Shown here piece by piece: positions 56,287-64,000 of a stretch of DNA of 64,000 nucleotides. Below the pieces are notes generated by a model. That model searched no databases and was not told where the DNA came from. It was given only the letters and a program-made list of their open reading frames with translations. The translations under genes and the position numbers were made by a program. This stretch comes from Streptomyces flaveus (GTDB taxonomy: Bacteria; Actinomycetota; Actinomycetes; Streptomycetales; Streptomycetaceae), in contig NZ_BMPQ01000010.1 of NCBI RefSeq assembly GCF_014647675.1, forward strand, positions 125,207-189,206, given 5' to 3'. Each line of letters opens with the position of its first letter. The first letter of the stretch is position 1.

Positions 56287-57291
56287 CTATGGCTTGATCA
56301 GCACCTTGCCGACCTTCGGGTCGCCGGAGCCGACGAGCTCGATGGCGTGCGCGAACTCCTCCAGCGGCAGCTCGTGGGTGACCAGCGGCAGCGGGTTGAG
56401 CAGACCGGCACCGAACACCCGCACCGTGTGCGCCCAGGCCTCCGGAGCCGCACCGAACACGGTGTGCACCTCCAGCTGCCGTACGACGAGATCGGTGGGG
56501 TCGAGTCCGTCGGCACCCGGAGCCGGGATACCGGTCAGGACGAGCCGTCCGCCGCGCCTGAGCAGTGAGGCGGCGGTGCGGGCCGCGTCCGCGGACCCGG
56601 CGGTCTCGATGACGACGTCGAAGTCGTCGGGGAGCGGCTCGTCCTTGGTACGGAAGTCCGTGGCGCCGAAGTCCTTGGAGAGGACCGCGCGGTCCGGGCG
56701 GGTGCCGACCACGAGCAGCTCACCCGGAGAGCCCGCCTTCAGGAACTGCACGGCGAACATCCCGAGCGTCCCGGTGCCGACGACGGCCACCCTCTCGCCC
56801 GGCCGGGCGTTCGCCTTGAGCGCGGCGGCCGCGATGCAGGCGGCCGGCTCCAGCAGGGCGGCGGCGGTCAGGTCCGCGTCGTCGGAGAGGACGTGGAGCA
56901 GCCGTGCCGGGAGCGTCAGCGTGGTCGCCATCGCGCCGGGCTGCGTGAAGCCCGTCTCCTCGTACCCGGCGGTGCACAGGGTCGTCTCGCCCGCGTGGCA
57001 GCGGTCGCAGACCTGGCAGTTGCGGAAGCCCTCACCCACCACCTTGCGCCCGACGAGGGACTCCGGAACCCCGGACCCCACGGCCTCGACCGTGCCGGAC
57101 CACTCGTGGCCCGGCGTGAGCGGGTAACGGACGTACCCCTCGGGCCTGTTGCCCTGGTACACCTCACGGTCACTGCCGCAGATGCCGCTCGCGTGGACCC
57201 GTACGAGGGCCTCCCCGGCGGCCGGAGCGACGGGCTCGTGAGGCACGAGCCGGTGCTCGCCCGGCGCCTCGATGACGACCGCGGTGCTCAC
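56287..57291 (-). CDS. Zinc-dependent medium-chain alcohol/sugar dehydrogenase
   Basis: This 334-aa MDR enzyme has catalytic zinc ligands in SGICGSDREVYQGN (Cys) and LTPGHEWSG (His-Glu), a structural zinc loop CQVCDRCHAGETTLC with four cysteines, and a Rossmann motif VAVVGTGTLGMFAVQFL. It oxidises a polyol or aldose (or reduces a ketose) with NAD(P). GTG 57291 overlaps the dehydratase stop (GTGA), so the two are translationally coupled and likely act in one pathway; a frame up to 57333 would run back into the dehydratase gene. Confidence 0.9.
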   Translation of the reverse strand: MSTAVVIEAPGEHRLVPHEPVAPAAGEALVRVHASGICGSDREVYQGNRPEGYVRYPLTPGHEWSGTVEAVGSGVPESLVGRKVVGEGFRNCQVCDRCHAGETTLCTAGYEETGFTQPGAMATTLTLPARLLHVLSDDADLTAAALLEPAACIAAAALKANARPGERVAVVGTGTLGMFAVQFLKAGSPGELLVVGTRPDRAVLSKDFGATDFRTKDEPLPDDFDVVIETAGSADAARTAASLLRRGGRLVLTGIPAPGADGLDPTDLVVRQLEVHTVFGAAPEAWAHTVRVFGAGLLNPLPLVTHELPLEEFAHAIELVGSGDPKVGKVLIKP

Positions 57292-58445
57292 TGTGCCGCC
57301 TTGGGCTTGCGCTGCTCCCAGCCGTCGGCCCACAGGTCGAAGCGGGCCTGCTGCTGCGGGAACTCGGCCGCCGCGTCCGTGTCCAGCTCGACGCCGAGGC
57401 CGGGGGCGTCGGAGAGGTGGAAGTAGCCGTCCACGACCTGGGGCGCGCCCTTGACGACCTTCTTGATCTCCGCGTCCGCGAAGTCGTTGAAGTGCTCGAG
57501 GATCTTGAAGTTCGGGGCGGTGAAGCCGACCTGGAGGGAGGCGGCGGTCAGGACCGGGCCGCCCACGTTGTGCGGGGCGACGAGCATGTAGTGGGTCTCG
57601 GCGGTCGCGGCGAGCTTGCGCGTCTCCCAGATGCCGCCGATGTGGCCGACGTCGGGCTGGATGATGTCCACGGCCTGGCTCTCGAAGAGCTCGCGGAACT
57701 CGATGCGGTCGTGGATGCGCTCACCGGTCGCGACCGGCATGTCCACCTTCGCCGCCACCTTCTCCAGCGCCTTGAGGTTCTCCGGCGGAACCGGCTCCTC
57801 CAGCCAGGCCGGCTTGAAGGGCGCGAGCTCCTTGGCGAGCCGGACGGCGGTGGCGGGGGAGAAGCGGCCGTGCATCTCCAGCATCAGCTCGGCGTCGGGC
57901 CCGATCGCGTCCCGTACGGCCTCGATGAGGGAGACCGAGTAGAGGGTGGCCTCGTGGTCCAGTTCGAAGTGGCCGGTGCCGAAGGGGTCGATCTTGAGGG
58001 CCTTGTAGCCGCGCGCCATGACCTCCTGGGCGGCCTTGTGGTACGCCTCCGGGGTCCGCTCCGTGGTGTACCAGCCGTTGGCGTACGCCTTGACCTTGTC
58101 GGTGACCTTGCCGCCGAGCAGCTGCCAGACGGGGACGCCGAGGGCCTTGCCCTTGATGTCCCAGCAGGCCATCTCGATCACCGCGATACCGGACATCACG
58201 ATCTCGCCCGCGCGGCCGTAGTCCCCGTACTTCATGCGCTTGACGAGGTCCTCGACAGCGAACGGGTCCGACCCGAGAATGTGGTTGGCCTGTGCCTCGT
58301 GCAGATAGCCGAGCAGCGCGTCGGTATGGCCCAGCATGCGGGTCTCACCGACTCCGGTGAGTCCTTCATCGGTGTGCACCTGGACGTAGGTCAGGTTCCG
58401 CCATGGCGTCCCTACCACGTGCGTGCTGATTCCAGTGATGCGCAC
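57288..58445 (-). CDS. Enolase-superfamily sugar-acid dehydratase (galactonate/arabinonate-type)
   Basis: This 385-aa mandelate-racemase-like enzyme has metal ligands in LMLEMHGRFSP (Glu), AWLEEPVPPEN (Glu) and ATGERIHDR (Glu). A general-base pair lies in DIIQPDVGHIGGIWE (Asp) and APHNVGGPV (His). YKALKIDPFG lies on the second barrel strand. The GER..QPDxxHxGG..PHN pattern is that of D-galactonate and related acid-sugar dehydratases. It would convert an aldonate into a 2-keto-3-deoxy acid. It is first in a coupled pair with the dehydrogenase and has an IclR-type site 30 nt upstream. Substrate (arabinonate, galactonate or other) is not fixed by sequence. Confidence 0.88.
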   Translation of the reverse strand: MRITGISTHVVGTPWRNLTYVQVHTDEGLTGVGETRMLGHTDALLGYLHEAQANHILGSDPFAVEDLVKRMKYGDYGRAGEIVMSGIAVIEMACWDIKGKALGVPVWQLLGGKVTDKVKAYANGWYTTERTPEAYHKAAQEVMARGYKALKIDPFGTGHFELDHEATLYSVSLIEAVRDAIGPDAELMLEMHGRFSPATAVRLAKELAPFKPAWLEEPVPPENLKALEKVAAKVDMPVATGERIHDRIEFRELFESQAVDIIQPDVGHIGGIWETRKLAATAETHYMLVAPHNVGGPVLTAASLQVGFTAPNFKILEHFNDFADAEIKKVVKGAPQVVDGYFHLSDAPGLGVELDTDAAAEFPQQQARFDLWADGWEQRKPKAAQ

Positions 58446-58474
58446 GGCAGTCGCTCCCTGTACTCTTCGGCTCT

Positions 58475-58486
58475 GTTCGAGATTTC
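58475..58486. promoter_or_regulatory. IclR-type operator upstream of the dehydratase gene (site S5)
   Basis: The minus strand reads GAAATCTCGAAC, identical to the core of site S2 33 kb away. A second partial element, GTTCGAAAT, starts at 58494. Confidence 0.65.
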
Positions 58487-58707
58487 GTCACTCGTTCGAA
58501 ATGCTGTCGCGACAGTAAGGAAATCGCGGTCGGAGTGTCAATGGGTCGAGCGGTCGAACGCGTAACGGTTTCGACGCGATAACGGTGGGATGGTGGGGGA
58601 TGGTGCGTGCTGTCCCCCTGTGGCATGCCTCAACTGGCCGTTCCCTACACAACTTTCACAGCTGGCCCTATCAACGTTACCTGTCCGGAATTTAGTCTTC
58701 CGGCGAC

Positions 58708-59415
58708 ATGGACTACTGCCAGCCGTGCGAACGGCACCTCAATGGCGCTCTCGCCTGCCCGGGGTGCGGCACACCTGCCGAAGCCTGCCGGGCATACGTC
58801 GAGTCGCTGGCCGCATCGGACGCGCGGGACGAGGCGGCTGCCTCCCTGGACGACGACGCGCACGACGACGACTCCCACGGCCCCTCCGACGCTCCTCCCA
58901 GGTCACGCCGGTCCCATCGTGGGGCGCGGGAGACTCGACGGGACAGGCGGGCCGCGGTGCACCGTCGTCGGCGGCAGCGGGCCCTGCTGATCGGGGCGGG
59001 GCTGCTGCTCGCCGCGGGCGGGCTGAGCCTGGCGGAGCTGGGCAAGGAGTCGCCGTCGGGGCAGCCGAACACCGCCACGGACGACGAGGGCTCGGGCGGG
59101 TCGGGGGACGGGTCGTCGGACTCGTCGGAGGGCGGGGCGGCGGGGTCCGGCGTGACGGACACGCGGTCGCCGGAAGCGTCGCCTTCTCCTTCGCCTTCGG
59201 GTTCGAAGAAGCCGAGGGACAAGGGCAAGGACGCAGACAAGACCAGGAAGCCCTCGCCCACGCAGACGTCTGAGGACCCCACGCCTGAGGCCCCGGACCC
59301 GACCACCGCCCCGTCGGACCCCGACACACCGGATCCCCGGCCGACGACGAAGCCTCCGTCCCCGGAGCCGACGCCTTCCCAGACGTGCAGGCAGGTCTTG
59401 TTCTGGTGCTCGTAA
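58708..59415 (+). CDS. Zinc-ribbon, single-helix membrane protein with Ser/Thr/Pro-rich extracellular tail
   Basis: The 235-aa protein starts MDYCQPCERHLNGALACPGCG, a four-cysteine zinc ribbon. An acidic then Arg-rich cytoplasmic segment follows, then one transmembrane helix (ALLIGAGLLLAAGGLSLAEL, residues ~91-110) and a ~120-residue low-complexity tail ending QTCRQVLFWCS with two Cys that could form a disulfide. Streptomyces encode many paralogues of this form (I recall the name SCO2400 family). Function unknown. A perfect 14-bp hairpin follows the stop. Confidence 0.75.
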   Translation: MDYCQPCERHLNGALACPGCGTPAEACRAYVESLAASDARDEAAASLDDDAHDDDSHGPSDAPPRSRRSHRGARETRRDRRAAVHRRRRQRALLIGAGLLLAAGGLSLAELGKESPSGQPNTATDDEGSGGSGDGSSDSSEGGAAGSGVTDTRSPEASPSPSPSGSKKPRDKGKDADKTRKPSPTQTSEDPTPEAPDPTTAPSDPDTPDPRPTTKPPSPEPTPSQTCRQVLFWCS

Positions 59416-59442
59416 GCTCCGCGCACCTCCGGAATCGACGGC

Positions 59443-59474
59443 GTCCGGGCCGGCCCCTGCGGGCCGGCCCGGAC
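59443..59474. terminator. Bidirectional terminator between the zinc-ribbon protein and katG genes
   Basis: Arms GTCCGGGCCGGCCC (59443-59456) and complement (59461-59474) with a CTGC loop lie between convergent genes. Confidence 0.88.
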
Positions 59475-59520
59475 TTCGTACTCAGGCCGTACTCGGAATG
59501 ACCGGAGCGATCGGCCGAGA

Positions 59521-61737
<2,217 letters not shown>

Positions 61738-61757
61738 GGGGGAATCCTTCCGAACTA

Positions 61758-62210
61758 CTAGTGATCACGGTGCTCAGGTACCGCGGGGGTGGAACAGTCG
61801 GGGCACAGGCCCCAGTAGATGACCTCGGCCTCGTCGACGGCAAAGCCGCGGTGGTCCGATGCGGTGAGGCAGGGGGCGTGGCCGACCGCGCAGTCGACGT
61901 CGGCGAGGACGCCGCACGACCGGCACACGAGGTGGTGATGGTTGTCCCCGACACGCCCCTCGAACCGGGCCGGGCTGCCGGGCGGTTCGATACGGCGCAC
62001 GAGTCCCGTCGCGGCGAGCGCGTGCAGGCCCTCGTACACGGCCTGCAGGGAGACGTGGCCCACGCGCTCACGCACCCCGGAGGCGATCGCCTCGACTCCG
62101 AGGTGGTCGCCGCGGCGGACAGTCTCGAGCAGCGCGACGCGGGCGGCCGTCACCCGGAGGCCGACACCGCGCAGCTCCTCGGCGGTGGTCGGGGACTGGG
62201 AGGCGGTCAT
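61758..62210 (-). CDS. furA: Fur-family peroxide-sensing repressor
   Basis: This 150-aa FurA/FurS type has winged-helix VTAARVALLETVRRGDHLGVEAIASGVRER and QAVYEGLHALAATGLV. The metal-binding segment is RVGDNHHHLVCRSCGVLADVDCAVG with two C-x-x-C motifs (CRSC and CPDC). It represses itself and katG until metal-catalysed oxidation by peroxide. ATG 62210 (MTASQS) is chosen over ATG 62219 because the -10 hexamer ends 7 nt before 62210, which implies a leaderless transcript. Confidence 0.93.
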   Translation of the reverse strand: MTASQSPTTAEELRGVGLRVTAARVALLETVRRGDHLGVEAIASGVRERVGHVSLQAVYEGLHALAATGLVRRIEPPGSPARFEGRVGDNHHHLVCRSCGVLADVDCAVGHAPCLTASDHRGFAVDEAEVIYWGLCPDCSTPAVPEHRDH

Positions 62211-62262
62211 GGCGCCCAACCTACCCCTACAAACGCGAACGGTTCAAGAAAAAGAATGGTTC
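62211..62262 (-). promoter_or_regulatory. furA-katG promoter and AT-rich Fur operator
   Basis: On the minus strand, -35 TTGAAC (62247-62242) and -10 TAGGTT (62223-62218) have an 18-nt spacer, with transcription starting at the furA ATG. An AT-rich block follows the -35 upstream (62248-62270). GGTTC occurs twice on the plus strand (62241 and 62258), a likely FurA contact region. Confidence 0.7.
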
Positions 62263-62361
62263 TAATTTTGTGCCGCGTCGTGTGTTATTTGTCCCGTTAT
62301 GGAGCTTCCTGTCCCCACTGTTCGGCGGTAGAAGAGGGGTGCTCTCGGGTGCGTCACGGTT

Positions 62362-62430
62362 CGGGCAGCGCCCCAAAGGGGCGCGGGGAACTGCGCGAGC
62401 AACCCACCACAACCCGCACTCGCCAACGCT
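62362..62430 (+). repeat. Dispersed intergenic repeat, copy D
   Basis: GCGCCCCAAAGGGGCGC hairpin followed by GGGGAACTGCGCGAGCAACC and CACAACCCGCACTCGCC; it differs from copy B at a few bases. It lies between the furA promoter and the 3' end of the marR gene. Confidence 0.8.
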
Positions 62431-62463
62431 CCCGAATCCCCCACTTCCGTAGGCGCCCCAGCC

Positions 62464-62904
62464 TCAGGACGGAGTCCCAAGCATCCGCAGCAGCAAGTCC
62501 CGCAGAGCCAACCGCTCATCCCGCGACAGCCCCACCAGGGGTTCACGCGCGAAGTGCAGCGACTCGCGGAGGCTCCGGGCGACCCGTCGCCCTTCGTCCG
62601 TCACCGCCGCCAGCTTCACGCGACGGTCGCCCGGATCGGGCCGCCGCTCGACCAGTCCGCGCGACTCCAGCCGGTCCACTATCCCGGTCACGTTCGACGG
62701 CTCGCACTTGAGTTTCTGGGCCAGCCTTCGCATGGGCAACGGCTCCAGCGAGAGCAGGCTCAGCAACCGCGCCTGCGCTCCGGTCAGCGCGTGCTCGGCG
62801 GCGGCGTCGTCGCACTCCTCGTGGTAGCGGGCCACCACCGTGCCGATGAGGTCGACGACCTCCAGGGTCAGGGCATCGGGGCGGGTCTTCTGCGGAGTGG
62901 CCAT
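62464..62904 (-). CDS. MarR-family transcriptional regulator
   Basis: The 146-aa winged-helix protein has ALTGAQARLLSLLSLEPLPMRRLAQKLKCEPSNVTGIVDRLESRGLVERRPDPGDRRVKLAAVTDEGRRV, the complete MarR DNA-binding core, with wing residues DPGDRR. ATG 62904 follows GGGGGT; an in-frame TTG at 62934 lies inside the operator. It is divergent from the quinone-oxidoreductase-like gene and separated by a 17-bp-arm inverted repeat, so it probably represses both until an electrophile or phenolic ligand appears. Confidence 0.9.
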   Translation of the reverse strand: MATPQKTRPDALTLEVVDLIGTVVARYHEECDDAAAEHALTGAQARLLSLLSLEPLPMRRLAQKLKCEPSNVTGIVDRLESRGLVERRPDPGDRRVKLAAVTDEGRRVARSLRESLHFAREPLVGLSRDERLALRDLLLRMLGTPS

Positions 62905-62924
62905 GGACTTCAGCGTACCCCCAT

Positions 62925-62976
62925 TACTTGACAACCTGAAATATTCGGGAGCATGCTTGTTTCAGGTACTGAAGTA
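62925..62976. promoter_or_regulatory. MarR operator: long inverted repeat between divergent genes
   Basis: TACTTGACAACCTGAAA (62925-62941) and TTTCAGGTACTGAAGTA (62960-62976) are complementary at 13 of 17 positions, with perfect ACCTGAAA/TTTCAGGT cores. A plus-strand -35 TTGACA (62928-62933) is embedded in the left arm. Confidence 0.75.
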
Positions 62977-62991
62977 AATGGAAAGGCTCTC

Positions 62992-63990
62992 ATGATCAAC
63001 CGCGAATGGCACCTTCTCAGCCGCCCCGTCGGCTGGCCCAAGCCCGAGGATTTCGCCCTCGTCGAGACCGAGGTCGAGCAGCCGGGTCCGGGCCAGGTGC
63101 TGGTACGCAACCAGTACCTCAGTGTGGACCCGTACATGCGCGGCCGTATGAGCGCCGCGAAGTCGTACGTCGCCCCCTTCGAGCTCGGCAAGCCCATGCA
63201 GGGCGGCGCCGTCGGCGAGGTCATCGCCTCGAACGCCGAGGGCTTCGCGGTCGGCGACCACGTCCTGCACTTCTTCGGCTGGCGGGAGTACGCCGTCGTG
63301 GACGCCAAGCAGGCTGTCAAGGTCGACCCCGAGGCGGCGCCGCTGAGCACGTACCTCGGTGTGCTCGGTATGACGGGCCTGACCGCGTACGCGGGTCTGC
63401 TGCGCGTCGGTGCCTTCAAGGAGGGCGACGCGGTCTTCGTCTCCGGCGCGGCCGGTGCCGTCGGCAGCCAGGTCGGCCAGATCGCCAAGCTCAAGGGGGC
63501 TTCGCGGGTCATCGGGTCCGCCGGGTCCGACGAGAAGGTCAAGCTGCTCGTCGAGGAGTACGGCTTCGACGCCGCCTTCAACTACAAGAACGGCCCGGTC
63601 TGGGAGCAGCTCAAGGAGGCCGCCCCGGACGGCATCGACGTCTACTTCGACAACGTCGGCGGCGAGCATCTCGAGGCCGCGATCGGCGCGCTCAACCTGC
63701 GGGGCCGGGCCGTGATCTGCGGCATGATCTCGCAGTACAACGCGACCGAGCCGACTCCCGGCCCGCGCAACATGGTCAAGATCCTGCAGAACCGGCTCCG
63801 CGTCGAGGGTGTTCTGGTCGGCGACCACTACGACCTCCAGCCCGAGTTCGTCCAGGAGGTCGGCTCCTGGGTCCGCTCCGGCGAACTGAAGTACCGCGAG
63901 ACGGTGGTTGAGGGCATCGAGAACAACCTGGAGGCGTTCCTCGGAGTCCTGCGCGGCGACAACACCGGCAAGATGATCGTCAAGCTCTGA
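62992..63990 (+). CDS. Zinc-independent medium-chain NADP-dependent oxidoreductase (leukotriene B4 dehydrogenase-like)
   Basis: This 332-aa protein has RPVGWPKPEDFALVETEVEQPGPGQVLVRNQYLSVDPYMRGRM, the PTGR/enone reductase N-terminus. The core is VLGMTGLTAYAGLLRVGAFKEGDAVFVSGAAGAVGSQVGQIAKLKGASRVIGSAGS with the AAxGxxG NADPH-binding loop. No zinc-binding cysteines are present. Such enzymes reduce alpha,beta-unsaturated ketones and related electrophiles. ATG 62992 has GGAAAGG 6 nt upstream; an in-frame ATG at 62953 would lie in the operator. The gene ends just inside the right edge. Confidence 0.92.
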   Translation: MINREWHLLSRPVGWPKPEDFALVETEVEQPGPGQVLVRNQYLSVDPYMRGRMSAAKSYVAPFELGKPMQGGAVGEVIASNAEGFAVGDHVLHFFGWREYAVVDAKQAVKVDPEAAPLSTYLGVLGMTGLTAYAGLLRVGAFKEGDAVFVSGAAGAVGSQVGQIAKLKGASRVIGSAGSDEKVKLLVEEYGFDAAFNYKNGPVWEQLKEAAPDGIDVYFDNVGGEHLEAAIGALNLRGRAVICGMISQYNATEPTPGPRNMVKILQNRLRVEGVLVGDHYDLQPEFVQEVGSWVRSGELKYRETVVEGIENNLEAFLGVLRGDNTGKMIVKL

Positions 63991-64000
63991 CGACTGCCGG

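Overview
The window is chromosomal DNA from a Streptomyces-type actinomycete. GC is very high with G or C in nearly every third codon position, genes are packed with ATGA or GTGA stop/start overlaps, GTG and TTG starts and leaderless promoters occur, and the gene families (TAP-like secreted peptidases, FurA-KatG, PucR/CdaR regulators, an LAxTG sorting signal, a GH43 arabinase with a CBM13) are typical of the genus. I see no tRNA, rRNA, CRISPR array, integrase or prophage. Mobile DNA is limited to a TnpB-like gene cut by the left edge and small relics near 4-5 kb and 38.4 kb.

Layout. 0-5 kb: a TnpB-like RuvC nuclease open at the left edge; then a four-gene translationally coupled operon (small HTH regulator, free-standing Clp N-domain protein, ABC ATPase, ABC-2 permease) behind two palindromic operators; then a UTRA-only remnant of a GntR regulator. 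5-11 kb: a secreted TAP-like peptidase with a sortase signal, a GyrI-like protein, a membrane-tethered or secreted ribosome-inactivating protein (RIP), a MerR-PP2C fusion and an ATP-grasp enzyme. 10.8-23.7 kb: a coupled minus-strand surface-glycan block, in transcription order GT4 glycosyltransferase, methyltransferase, AftD-like GT-C arabinofuranosyltransferase, condensation-fold acyltransferase, methyltransferase, EamA-type membrane protein, Trm112, FkbM methyltransferase; a DUF3068 membrane protein is encoded upstream. 23.9-25.3 kb: a 50-aa DUF2613-like membrane peptide and a PucR-type regulator.

25.5-32.1 kb: an arabinoside locus, with an IclR regulator, an SMP-30 lactonase, a CUT1 sugar importer lacking its own ATPase, and a GH51 arabinofuranosidase. 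32-45 kb: mixed genes (hydrolase, GNAT, Fic, MmpS-like lipoprotein, a TetR-controlled drug-type ABC exporter, TauE/SafE, FadD, APH(6)-like kinase, methyltransferases). 45.4-58.5 kb: a second arabinan/sugar block with two secreted GH43 enzymes, an aminotransferase with a Gln-rich tail, aldose 1-epimerase, a CUT2 sugar importer, a TIM-barrel U32-like protein, a zinc dehydrogenase and an enolase-superfamily sugar-acid dehydratase. 58.7-64 kb: a zinc-ribbon membrane protein, KatG and its FurA regulator, and a MarR/oxidoreductase divergent pair.

The two sugar blocks appear to be one regulon. A motif close to GAAATnTCGAAC lies 17-41 nt upstream of the iclR gene, the CUT1 binding-protein gene, the first GH43 gene, the U32-like gene and the dehydratase gene. 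The CUT1 and GH43 promoters are also close copies of each other (TTGACG-17-TACGGT). Together the genes outline extracellular arabinan breakdown, uptake of arabino-oligosaccharides and monosaccharide, and oxidative catabolism through lactone, aldonate and keto-deoxy acid. The exact sugar and the last step are inferred, not shown.
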